Below, piece after piece: positions 9,151 through 16,959 of a stretch of DNA of 41,724 nt. Position numbers and translations under genes: made by a program. The notes beneath the pieces were generated by a model, which had not been told where the DNA came from, ran no database searches, and saw nothing but the letters and a program-made list of their open reading frames with translations. Source of the DNA: Actinobacillus sp. (GTDB taxonomy: Bacteria; Pseudomonadota; Gammaproteobacteria; Enterobacterales; Pasteurellaceae); NCBI GenBank assembly GCA_020026055.1, contig JAHHRA010000019.1, forward strand, positions 1-41,724. The letters run 5' to 3'. Within the stretch, counting starts at the first letter, position 1; the number at the start of each line of letters is the position of its first letter.

Positions 9151-10200
9151 ATGGCACTATTAGACATTCGTAATCTCTGTGTCGACATTATGACACCAAC
9201 GGGCAGAGTAAAAATGATCGATAATGTAACTTTTTCGCTAAATGAGGGCGAATTTTGTGGCATGCTCGGCGAATCAGGCTCTGGAAAAAGTATCATTATT
9301 AAAATTATTTGTAACGAGATCAAAGACACTTGGATTATTCGAGCTGATCGTTTCCGTTTTGATGATATTGAATTATTAAAACTCCCAGTTGAGAAACGCA
9401 GCAAAATCATTAATAGCAAAATTGCATTCATTTCACAAATTGGTTTAAGCTCGCTCGATCCAACTCAGAAGATAAGCAAACAAATTAAACAAAATCTCTC
9501 GTATCGTACTTTCAAAGGTCGTTGGTGGCAAATTTTTGGTTGGAAACGGCGACGTGCAATCGAGTTGCTACATCGTGTTGGTATCCAAGATCATATAGAA
9601 ATCATGCACAGATACCCCAAAGAACTCACTGATGGAGAGCGTCAAAAAGTATTAATTGCGATGGCAGTCGCCAACCAACCACGTCTCCTCATCGCTGATG
9701 AACCTACTAACACACTTGAAGGAACAACTAAAACTCAAATCTTCCGCCTTTTAGATAGTATGAATAAAAACCTTAACACAACTATTCTATTAGCAAGTAG
9801 TGATATTAATCATCTAAAAGAATATTGTGATCACCTGCTCATCCTTTACTGTGGACAAAATGTCGAATTTGGCACAACAGAGGCACTTTTCACTACCCCA
9901 CACCATCCATATACTTCTGCAATTTTACGTTCTATGCCTGATTTCAGCCAGCCGATTCCAACTAAAAGCCGTCTGGCAACATTAAAAGGTACTATACCTA
10001 TGATTGATGCACTACCGCTTGGTTGTCGTATTGGTTCACGTTGTCCATTTTCACAAAAACAATGTATTACCAAACCACCTTTAACTTACGTCCGCCAACA
10101 AGAATATGCTTGCCATTTCCCATTAAATATGCGGGCAGCACGTAAACCAAAAGAAGAACTTACACCATTAGTGATTCAAACGACAGAAAGCGAAGATTGA
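9151..10200 (+). CDS. sapD: Sap ABC transporter ATPase SapD
   Basis: One of two different ATPases of the Sap transporter. It has 349 aa. Walker A is GESGSGKS (40-47), the Q-loop is Q96, the signature is LTDGE (159-163) and Walker B is LLIADE (179-184) with catalytic E184. The C-terminal oligopeptide-transporter domain has cysteines in CRIGSRCPFSQKQC and YACHFP, the cluster that in DppD-type proteins can hold a metal centre. The position of the H-loop histidine is serine (S217 in LLASSDIN), and the signature differs from LSGGQ. E. coli SapD also has a non-standard signature, so part of this is a family trait. The gap to sapF is 9 nt. Confidence 0.92.
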   Translation: MALLDIRNLCVDIMTPTGRVKMIDNVTFSLNEGEFCGMLGESGSGKSIIIKIICNEIKDTWIIRADRFRFDDIELLKLPVEKRSKIINSKIAFISQIGLSSLDPTQKISKQIKQNLSYRTFKGRWWQIFGWKRRRAIELLHRVGIQDHIEIMHRYPKELTDGERQKVLIAMAVANQPRLLIADEPTNTLEGTTKTQIFRLLDSMNKNLNTTILLASSDINHLKEYCDHLLILYCGQNVEFGTTEALFTTPHHPYTSAILRSMPDFSQPIPTKSRLATLKGTIPMIDALPLGCRIGSRCPFSQKQCITKPPLTYVRQQEYACHFPLNMRAARKPKEELTPLVIQTTESED

Positions 10201-10209
10201 GGAATAGTT

Positions 10210-11025
10210 ATGAGTTTACCTTTATTAAAAGTCTCGCACATCAGCAAAAGTTTCGTTGAACCGACCATTTTATTTCGCACTACGCCATTTTATGCAATTA
10301 AAGATATTAGTTTTGAATTAGAAGAGAAAAAAACGCTTGCTATTATTGGTAAAAATGGCTCAGGAAAATCCACTATTGCCAAAGCACTCATTGGATTATA
10401 TCCAATTGATGAAGGTGAAATTCTATTCAAAGGAACCGCACTTACTTTCGGCGATTACATGTATCGTGCTCAACATCTTCGCCTCGTCCCACAAAATCCT
10501 GATGCGATTTCCAATCCACGCCTTAAAGTTGGGCAAATTTTAGACGAACCATTAAAAATCATCACTTCAATGAATATCGAAGAACGTGACGCAGAAATCG
10601 GAAAAACGCTACGTTTAGTTGGTCTTTATCCAGAATACGCTGACGTTATTTTTAGTAGTCTATCCACAAGTCAAAAACAACGTGTCGCTCTTGCTCGAGC
10701 TTTGATTTTAAAACCCGAAATCATCATTATTGATGATGCACTATCCACACTTGATGCCACTGTAAAAATTCAAATGATGAATTTATTACTCAAAATCCAA
10801 AAACATCTTGGTATCGCCTACCTTTATATCGGTCAAAATCTTGGCATCGTCAAACATATCTCTGATACGGTCATCGTTATTGAGCAAGGAAAAGTTGTTG
10901 AATATGGTGACACTCGAGATGTTTTCACTAATCCACAAACTGATGTAGCCAAAAGGTTGATTGAAAGTGAATTTGGAAAGATCTTAACAGATGACGCTTG
11001 GTATGAGAAAAAAAACGCGCTTTAA
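10210..11025 (+). CDS. sapF: Sap ABC transporter ATPase SapF
   Basis: Second Sap ATPase, 271 aa, the last gene of the unit. Walker A is intact, GKNGSGKS (47-54). The signature region reads LSTSQ (151-155) in place of LSGGQ, Walker B ends IIIIDD (the residue after D175 is Asp, not Glu), and the H-loop position is N210 in YIGQNLG, where E. coli SapF as I recall it has His. These are substitutions in three motifs while the rest of the protein is well conserved. The reading frame is intact. GAGGAATAGTT precedes the ATG. No sapZ, described after sapF in nontypeable H. influenzae, follows; a palindromic repeat begins one base after the stop. Confidence 0.92.
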   Translation: MSLPLLKVSHISKSFVEPTILFRTTPFYAIKDISFELEEKKTLAIIGKNGSGKSTIAKALIGLYPIDEGEILFKGTALTFGDYMYRAQHLRLVPQNPDAISNPRLKVGQILDEPLKIITSMNIEERDAEIGKTLRLVGLYPEYADVIFSSLSTSQKQRVALARALILKPEIIIIDDALSTLDATVKIQMMNLLLKIQKHLGIAYLYIGQNLGIVKHISDTVIVIEQGKVVEYGDTRDVFTNPQTDVAKRLIESEFGKILTDDAWYEKKNAL

Positions 11026-11072
11026 CCACGTCCCCAAAATCGGAAAAATTTTCTCCGATTTTACAAGCGTGG
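11026..11072. repeat. 3'-end palindromic repeat, copy 1 (after sapF)
   Basis: Inverted repeat with outer arms CCACG/CGTGG and inner arms AAAATCGGA/TCCGATTTT. It begins 1 nt after the sapF stop. No T run follows, so it is not a standard intrinsic terminator. Same family as the copies at 13300, 20424, 34491, 37580, 39463 and 41596. Confidence 0.85.
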
Positions 11073-11108
11073 AATTTCTCCCAAACTCACAAATTTCCAC
11101 CAATTCCT

Positions 11109-11252
11109 TTAAATTTCGCCACGAAGTCGTTTATTTGGGTAAGGACTTTGCGTTTTAGCGTGTGGCATTTCGGGTTCATTGGACTTAATTTTGGCAGGCA
11201 AGCGTCCAAATCTTGCCCGTTTTAACGGGCGTGACTCCGTTTTAACGAGCAT
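11109..11252 (-). CDS. Very small basic ORF, doubtful
   Basis: ATG to TAA, 47 codons, rich in Arg, Lys and Pro (contains RPLKRARFGRLPAKIKS). It lies between the sapF repeat and the hsdR relic. There is no Shine-Dalgarno sequence, and the segment contains a perfect GCCCGTT/AACGGGC hairpin (11215-11230). I do not recognise the product; it may be non-coding structured DNA. Confidence 0.15.
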   Translation of the reverse strand: MLVKTESRPLKRARFGRLPAKIKSNEPEMPHAKTQSPYPNKRLRGEI

Positions 11253-11280
11253 TCAAGATAGCGTTTACTAGCATCGTTGT

Positions 11281-12356
11281 TTAATTTTCTGTCTCGATCA
11301 ATGCTTGAGCTTCACGTTTTTGTTCAGCTTGAGTGAATTAGTAGAAGCTGTCAATGACGTCATTTTTATGAGTAAAACTTGCCAAATTTGCTTGTCGAAT
11401 AAATCTTATCATCAATGGCTCTTTGGCTCGTTGTTCAAAGCTGGCACTGATCACTCTACTTATTTTTTCAATTAACTCTGCTTTGTCTTTTCCTTCTCCT
11501 TGGCGATGAAAAATAAGCTCCAAAATGTAATCCAAATTGATTTCATGTGATTTTAATAAATCCACTTCGAAAACAATGTCATCTCAATCGGTATTGCTAA
11601 GTTTGCTTTGGGTTTTCTCAGCACGTTCAGCTCTCAAGTGTTCTTCGCGAATATCGTTATACACCGAACGATAATCCTGTACTTGGCGTGGTGTGAGTAG
11701 ATCGGCTGGTTTTAAAATTTCATGAGCGTAGTAAGTGACATTGAGTTCGGCAATCGTTACTGATATCTTGCACTTGGCGTTGCAAATCAGCGTATTCATC
11801 ATAATTTTGCAAGATATCGTCTAGCTTTAAGCATTCACCAAAAGTTTTCACAAATTGGCGTTTTTCGCTATCAGTGCTGATTTTGCTAGGGTCGCCAAAC
11901 TCTTGATGGAGTTCCTGCACGGCTTCTACAAAGCCTTGCATGTATTCGCCTGTAAGGCTATCTTCAAAGCCCTCTACATATTCTTTCAAGCTTCGCTCTA
12001 ATAGTAATTGGCTAGTGTTTGAATTTCCATTGCCGAAGAGTTTAATGGCTTCTTTGGTGGCTTCTTCTAAATCGTAGAAAGTCACAATATTACCTGCAGT
12101 TTTGCCCATAAAGATTCGATTAGTGCGTGAAAAAGCTTGAATTAAACCGTGGAAACGTAAGTTTTTATCGACAAATAACGTATTTAATTTAGGGGCATCA
12201 AAGCCTGTTAGGAACATTCCCGATCAACAAATCTACTTTTTGATTTTTAACTCTTTGCACTAAATCACAGTAATAATCCTGAAAGCCTTTGCTATCAATG
12301 CTGAAATTGGTTTTGAATTGTTGGCTGTAATCATTGACCGCTTGTTGCAAAAATTT
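11281..12356 (-). pseudogene. hsdR relic (type I restriction endonuclease, C-terminal part)
   Basis: Carries the C-terminal third of a type I restriction motor subunit. Recognisable blocks in order are DYSQQFKTNFSIDSKGFQDYY, MFLTGFDAPKLNTLFVDKNLRFHGLIQAFSRTNRI (last helicase motif region), the linker with PRQVQDYRSVYNDIREEH, and the C-terminal VDLLKSHEINLDYILELI. The frame is broken at about 12217 and again near 11765, with in-frame TGA at 11584-11586 and TAA at 11338-11340; homology continues to a TAA at 11281-11283. The N-terminal nuclease and most of the helicase are missing. No functional enzyme can be made. Confidence 0.88.
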
Positions 12357-12490
12357 TCGCTGATAAAGCGATAGAACAGTGTGGCGAGGACGTATTGTTT
12401 GAAATCCCAGTCGTCGACTGAGCCATGGACGTCGTTTGCGATTTAGCAAATTTTGCGGTGAAGTTTGGTGCGTTGTTGGATGCTGACTAT
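12350..12490 (-). pseudogene. hsdM relic (type I methyltransferase, N-terminal fragment)
   Basis: The minus strand from 12490 encodes SIQQRTKLHRKI, stop, IANDVHGSVDDWDFKQY, then VLATLFYRFISENF, the start of an HsdM methylase. The normal ATG position reads ATA, still preceded by GAGGAG, and the expected Trp-Gln of KIWQIAND has become Cys-stop. At about 12350-12357 the sequence passes directly into hsdR, so the rest of hsdM, all of hsdS and the 5' part of hsdR were lost in one deletion. The fragment lies in a different frame from the longest open frame of this stretch. Confidence 0.82.
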
Positions 12491-12551
12491 TATTGTCTCC
12501 TCTCTTTTTCAATTACATTGATTAAATCGGCGATTTTTTACTCAATTTCAG

Positions 12552-13262
12552 TCAATACGCGAATAAGAAGCTTAAAAACCAAAATGAAATTGGAAATTCT
12601 AACAAACCGATTTGTTTAGTGGTTATTTTTAATTTGGGTAGGATGAAACTGCGTAAAAAAGCAGGCAGGAAGCCAATGCTCAGCAGCCAAGCTTGATTGA
12701 AGAAATAAAGCAAAATCAAGCTGTGAATAATGTAACTTGCGTAAAGATAGGCTTTATTTTTGCGTTCACGAAGCATTGATTTAACGTAAAAGACGATGCC
12801 AATAAGCATTAAAGTTGGGTAAATAGCAACTTGGAGGAATTGAATATCACATTGCTGTGCAGTGAAATAATACGCCCCCGTGCCGATAATAGCAAAAATT
12901 GTAATGCCTGCTAAGTCGTTGTTTAATGCTCGTTCATTTTGAGTAATAACATAATAAATATTGATCAAAATAAACGGTAATGTCGCTATTCCGAAATAAA
13001 GGATTTTCCAATTGTAAAGGAATGCAGGTAGAAAAAGTAACACGCTCAAAGTGATGTAAATAATTGTCCATTTTGCATAAAGCTGGAGATTTTTGCCTTT
13101 AAATAGCAATAAAAAAGGATAAACAGCTAAAAAAAGAACGACCCAACCTGCAAGTAAAAAGCAAGATTGCCAGACAAAAGGGGCGAGCCACATTCCATAT
13201 AAAAATGGCATCAATGCCATTACCCAAGCACCATATTGGTTGGAGAGGAGTAGTTTTTTCAT
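12552..13262 (-). CDS. YwiC-like family integral membrane protein
   Basis: 236 aa with about eight hydrophobic segments spanning almost the whole length. The N-terminus NQYGAWVMALMPFLYGMWLA is the hallmark of the YwiC-like family, which has no established function. A charged loop (NERALNNDLAG) lies near the middle. The gene ends just before the hsdM relic and is intact. Its promoter region carries the palindromic repeat belonging to the upstream EEP-family gene. I infer only an inner-membrane location. Confidence 0.75.
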   Translation of the reverse strand: MKKLLLSNQYGAWVMALMPFLYGMWLAPFVWQSCFLLAGWVVLFLAVYPFLLLFKGKNLQLYAKWTIIYITLSVLLFLPAFLYNWKILYFGIATLPFILINIYYVITQNERALNNDLAGITIFAIIGTGAYYFTAQQCDIQFLQVAIYPTLMLIGIVFYVKSMLRERKNKAYLYASYIIHSLILLYFFNQAWLLSIGFLPAFLRSFILPKLKITTKQIGLLEFPISFWFLSFLFAY

Positions 13263-13299
13263 TGCCTTACCTTGATTCTATGCCCATTACCCTAGCGAC

Positions 13300-13341
13300 G
13301 GGGGAAAATTCAGAAAAGATTTTCCGATTTTAAGGGCGTGG
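13300..13341. repeat. 3'-end palindromic repeat, copy 2 (after the EEP gene)
   Basis: Read on the minus strand it begins CCACGCCC, then AAAATCGGAAAA, then TTTTCTGAATTTT. It ends 8 nt past the stop of the minus-strand EEP-family gene. The second outer arm is degenerate. Member of the family seen at 11026. Confidence 0.75.
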
Positions 13342-13348
13342 CACAATG

Positions 13349-14230
13349 TTATTCTGTGTTTTTTAACTCAAGTTCTACAAATAAAGGATTATGATCCGAA
13401 CTTTGCGTTTGTTCAGTTGTGGCAGAAATCACGTTTAAGCCTCGAACAAAAACAAAATCAAGCGGATTGCCAATAAAGCGTAGTCGTTTATCTGGGGTAA
13501 AATTCACTTCTTGAAAGTGGTATTGTTGCGTAAGTTTTTTTAAAAATTGATAACGTAATTTTCGCCATGCATTAAAATCACCCGCTAAGATGATAGGGCC
13601 TGTATGTCTGTCGACCAGTTCAAGCATTTGTTTAATCTGATGCTGATAATCCGCTATATTGAATTCAAAATTAACAAGATGCAAATTAATCACTAATAAT
13701 GAATCACCATTTTGCAATGGGAAAAACATTGCCATTCCCATTTTGGGGATCCGCAACCATGGCTCTTTTCCTGTGCCAATACAATATCGCTGTGGGACAT
13801 ATTGGCTTAACATTGCGACACCTGAATCTTTTCCTTGATAAGCGAACGCAGAAGCGTATAGGCGTGAGGGAAATTGTTCAGTTAAATCAAGTTGTTTTTC
13901 GATATCCGGCGTGGCTTCTTGGAGCAGAATAAAATCCTTTTGTTTTGCATATTGCTTTAAAGTTTGTTCCCAATCACGATCCCCGCCCTTGTGCATATTC
14001 CAAACTACGAGTCCAATATGATTTTGTTTAATCGTTGCAACATATTTTTTTGGTTTAAAGCATTGCAACAGCGGCTGGTCAATAAATAACTCTGAAAAAG
14101 TATGAGGTGAAATAAGCGTTATTTTCGGTTGGTGATAAATAGTGAGGTGATGATTTATATAAAAAACAAAAGCAATTACCACAAGGCAGAAGAAAATGAT
14201 GTAGTTTCTAAATTTTTTCACGATGATCAA
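13349..14230 (-). CDS. Membrane-anchored endonuclease/exonuclease/phosphatase family protein
   Basis: 293 aa. One N-terminal membrane segment (about residues 9-24) probably anchors the catalytic domain outside the cytoplasm. EEP-fold catalytic residues are all visible: N78 in VWNMHKG, E105 in LLQEA, D218 and N220 in LAGDFNAW, and D279-H280 in SSDHNPL. The overall pattern resembles YafD-type proteins. The fold hydrolyses phosphodiester bonds, but the substrate (nucleic acid, phospholipid or other) is not known from sequence. It lies upstream of the YwiC-like gene on the same strand, separated by 86 nt containing a repeat. Confidence 0.8.
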   Translation of the reverse strand: MIIVKKFRNYIIFFCLVVIAFVFYINHHLTIYHQPKITLISPHTFSELFIDQPLLQCFKPKKYVATIKQNHIGLVVWNMHKGGDRDWEQTLKQYAKQKDFILLQEATPDIEKQLDLTEQFPSRLYASAFAYQGKDSGVAMLSQYVPQRYCIGTGKEPWLRIPKMGMAMFFPLQNGDSLLVINLHLVNFEFNIADYQHQIKQMLELVDRHTGPIILAGDFNAWRKLRYQFLKKLTQQYHFQEVNFTPDKRLRFIGNPLDFVFVRGLNVISATTEQTQSSDHNPLFVELELKNTE

Positions 14231-14421
14231 AATAAATAAAAAATGTACTTTAGGAAGTGTAGCATTTTACTTATACTTAGCAACCATTCTTTTGGAATAA
14301 GAGGAATGAGAAGAAAAGCATAAACTGTTTAGTCGCATAAATCTGTTGATTTTTTATTGTGTTGTTACGTGATAAAAAATGAACGGATTTTTAATTTTTT
14401 ATGTTTAAGGAAATAAAACCT

Positions 14422-15744
14422 ATGGCAGTTTATATGCACCTTTGCTTTCTTTCCACTTTCTCTATTTTGATCGGATTTCTAACGAAGAAAATAAGTGCGA
14501 AAGCACAATATACTATTGCTGTTACGGCTACTTCTATGCTGTGTTCTTTGGGATTGATATTTTTAGGATATTTTGGTTATTTTAAAATTGATGTAGTAGC
14601 AAAAGATATGATGCAATCCATTGATTTTAAAACGTTTTTAATCAACGGAATACTCGGTTTTTTACTCTTCGCAGGGGCATTAAGTATTCGCCTTCCTTTA
14701 ATGAAAACACAATGGCGTGAAATCACAGCACTTTCTCTTTTCTCTACATTAGCTTCTACACTGTTCATTGGTTTTATTCTACATAGTATTACATTGCTTT
14801 TAGGTTGGCACCTTAATCTCATTTATTGTTTTTTATTTGGTGCAATCATATCCCCTACGGATCCTATTGCAGTACTTGCGATTATTAAAAATCTCAAAGC
14901 CCCTCAAAAACTTTCTATGAAAGTAGAAGGCGAATCTTTGTTCAACGATGGAGTGGGATTAGTCATTTTTACGACTATTTTTGCTGTTGCTTTTGGTGGA
15001 CAAGCACCAACGGTAAGTGGTGTAACCGAGTTATTTTTGAAAGAGGCTATCGGGGGCGTTATTTATGGTGCAGTCTTAGGCTATATCGTTCATTTGTTTA
15101 TCACTGAAACAGACGATGCTAGCATGCAAACTCTCCTTACTCTAATAATCCCAACGGCAGGTTATATGCTCGCTAATCTATTAGAAGTGTCAGGAGCACT
15201 TTCTATGGTTATATCTGGGATCATCATTGGTAATTGGTCAAAAGAAAAAAGTACGCTCAAAGAAAATATTCGTAGCTTTGAGCATTTTTGGGAATTAGTT
15301 GATCAATTTTTAAATTCATTGCTTTTTTTACTCATTGGCTTTGCAATGTTGTTAGTTGACTTTACTGCACAAGGTGTAATATTAGCACTTTGTGCAATCC
15401 CCGTTTGTTTGTTTTGCCGTTATATGAGTGTTTATTTGCCATTTGCCTGGTTCCGCCGTACGACAGTTTATAATCCTTACACTTTACGTATTTTAACTTG
15501 GGGAGGGTTACGTGGTGGTTTATCACTTGCAATGGCATTATCTATTCCATCAGATCGAATTACTTTGCCAAGCATCGGTATGGATTTGCACGATTTATTA
15601 GTCGTTATGACTTATACTGTTGTACTTTTTGCCATCCTTATTCAAGGGACAACTATTGAAGCAATGATTCGCAAGTCAAAAGAATCAACGCTGACAGAAC
15701 GTGGCTATATAAACCTTAATGGTAAACACTATCGTGCAAACTAA
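14422..15744 (+). CDS. CPA1-family cation/proton antiporter (NhaP/YjcE-like)
   Basis: 440 aa from the ATG at 14422, which has AAGGA at good spacing; an in-frame ATG at 14401 has no ribosome binding site. About 12 hydrophobic segments cover nearly all of the protein. Family motifs are SPTDPIAVL (144-152) and the ion-binding EGESLFNDGVGL, with N175-D176 as the ND pair of electroneutral CPA1 exchangers. LTWGGLRGGLSLAMALS is present near residue 370. It has only a short cytoplasmic tail, unlike CPA1 members with C-terminal regulatory domains. Na+ versus K+ preference cannot be read. It stands alone between the EEP gene and decayed DNA. Confidence 0.85.
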   Translation: MAVYMHLCFLSTFSILIGFLTKKISAKAQYTIAVTATSMLCSLGLIFLGYFGYFKIDVVAKDMMQSIDFKTFLINGILGFLLFAGALSIRLPLMKTQWREITALSLFSTLASTLFIGFILHSITLLLGWHLNLIYCFLFGAIISPTDPIAVLAIIKNLKAPQKLSMKVEGESLFNDGVGLVIFTTIFAVAFGGQAPTVSGVTELFLKEAIGGVIYGAVLGYIVHLFITETDDASMQTLLTLIIPTAGYMLANLLEVSGALSMVISGIIIGNWSKEKSTLKENIRSFEHFWELVDQFLNSLLFLLIGFAMLLVDFTAQGVILALCAIPVCLFCRYMSVYLPFAWFRRTTVYNPYTLRILTWGGLRGGLSLAMALSIPSDRITLPSIGMDLHDLLVVMTYTVVLFAILIQGTTIEAMIRKSKESTLTERGYINLNGKHYRAN

Positions 15745-16254
15745 AATAAAACTTTTGAGTCCAAAGAAGCTGTCCGAGGAAGAAAAGAAGTGGCTGAAAA
15801 AGATTGCGGAGAAATCGGACTTACTGAAAAATCCAAACCCACAGTGAGGGAGGGAGTAGAGAACGATAAATCGGAAGTTATGGAGGAATTACAGGGTGAT
15901 GAAACTTTACGATTATTGGCTTGGACTCTATCCATTGGATTGGGAGTTCTGTTTTATGTCCGTAGAGAACTATAAGAAATTCATCATAGAACAATATCGG
16001 AAAAAGCCACCCTTCTTTGAATAAAGTGGCAGGATCAACAGAAAGTGTACTGGCTCATATAGATAATCTTTTGACCGTAGCTATGGATGATTAGAACCAG
16101 AGTACAAATCACGCCGCTCTGCGTTATCCGCTAATGATTTTTCCACTACCCAAGGGACAGAAAACCAATGCGGCTGATTTTGCTATTGTTCTAAAAATGA
16201 ATGATGACGGCGATACAGTGGTCTATTCACCGATTCAACTGCCCCATTTAGAGA
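15745..16254 (+). pseudogene. Decayed coding fragments, origin unknown
   Basis: No intact gene of normal length is present. Three protein-like stretches remain on the plus strand. The first, starting LLSPKKLSEEEKKWLKKIAEK, lies at about 15750-15845 before stops. The second is an open 41-codon frame, 15899-16024, with MKLYDYWLGLYPLDWEF and an IIEQYRKKPPFFE end. The third runs from about 16022 to 16275 with one in-frame TAG and includes NHAALRYPLMIFPLP and ADFAIVLKMNDDGDTVVY. I do not recognise the proteins. Short neighbouring fragments of this kind fit a prophage or integrative element remnant, but no integrase, transposase or attachment site is seen. Confidence 0.4.
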
Positions 16255-16256
16255 GC

Positions 16257-16308
16257 GAAAAAGTGAAGAATGAGTGAAAAAGTGATAGATAACTACAGTG
16301 AGTGATAG
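16257..16308. repeat. Short iteron-like direct repeats
   Basis: GAAAAAGTGA occurs at 16257-16266 and 16276-16285, 19 bp apart. GTGATAG occurs at 16282-16288 and 16302-16308, 20 bp apart. A TTCCCG/CGGGAA hairpin follows at 16346-16362. Spaced repeats of this size occur in replication origins and repressor-binding regions; no initiator gene is present. Confidence 0.4.
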
Positions 16309-16310
16309 CT

Positions 16311-16860
16311 TGACTTTATCCATACAAGATATGTAACTCGATAACTTCCCGTTTGTCGGGAAAATGGCAAAGCCAGCCAAGCTAGTCAACGATCAAGATG
16401 AACAGCACATTTCATGTGCCGCCGTTGACAGTCCAACCCTCCTTTGCTGATAGGCAATCAAGGCGGAAAAGCCCTAAAATGACTTCCCGCCCATTTCAAT
16501 TATTGAGAAAAATCCGTCTGCTTTTTCGCGAGTGTCCACAAGTTCGAGACATTTTGTCCCGAACTCTGGCGAAGGACGAGGGCTTTCATATACGTCCTGT
16601 CTGCTGATGAAACCAGTCCTGCACTTGCGGCTCCACGCCATGCAATCACAGCCCTGTTTTCCTGCCGCTTCAAATGCCCTTGTCCTCCCCAGCAACAACC
16701 TCATTTTCGCAGCAATGCCGACAGAGCGTACAACACACTACACTTTGCAAGAAAAGTCGTGTGTTAAGGAACAAGCCCATTTGGAAACTACAGTCTTAAC
16801 AACATCTTATTATTTTCTGGTTATTTTTTATACTAACATTACCACTTCCCCGTACATTTT
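16311..16860. other. Unassigned 0.55-kb region, locally G+C-rich
   Basis: Apart from the TTCCCG/CGGGAA hairpin at 16346-16362 I see no convincing gene here on either strand. Short open frames on both strands overlap one another and match no family I know. Roughly 16380-16720 is near 50% G+C by eye, clearly higher than the surrounding DNA, which supports a foreign origin. From about 16780 the sequence returns to A+T-rich DNA that leads into the tig promoter. Confidence 0.4.
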
Positions 16861-16861
16861 A

Positions 16862-16890
16862 TAGACGTGAGCAATGATGCTCGCTATAAT
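16862..16890 (+). promoter_or_regulatory. tig promoter
   Basis: TAGACG (16862-16867), a 17-nt spacer and a perfect TATAAT (16885-16890) form a strong sigma-70 promoter about 70 nt before tig. The spacer contains GAGCA/TGCTC as an inverted repeat, and AGACGT (16863-16868) is mirrored by ACGTCT (16894-16899), so the whole promoter lies inside a dyad that could bind a regulator. Confidence 0.75.
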
Positions 16891-16959
16891 TTGACGTCTT
16901 GATAAAATAACTAATCACATTCGGTATAAGATCGAATCTAATTAATTTGAGGTAATCTA

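Noticed and set aside
11073..11280. Structured intergenic DNA with a GCCCGTT/AACGGGC hairpin
   Set aside because: No recognisable RNA family or regulatory motif; could be leftover DNA from the hsd deletion.
12425..12619. Open frame on the plus strand opposite the hsdM relic
   Set aside because: Antisense to clear HsdM homology and to the end of the YwiC-like gene; no ribosome binding site.
13699..13932. 77-codon plus-strand frame inside the EEP-family gene
   Set aside because: Shadow of the minus-strand gene, whose catalytic motifs are complete.
16474..16864. Several overlapping open frames on both strands before tig
   Set aside because: They overlap each other, lack ribosome binding sites and show no family resemblance; length is explained by the locally higher G+C.
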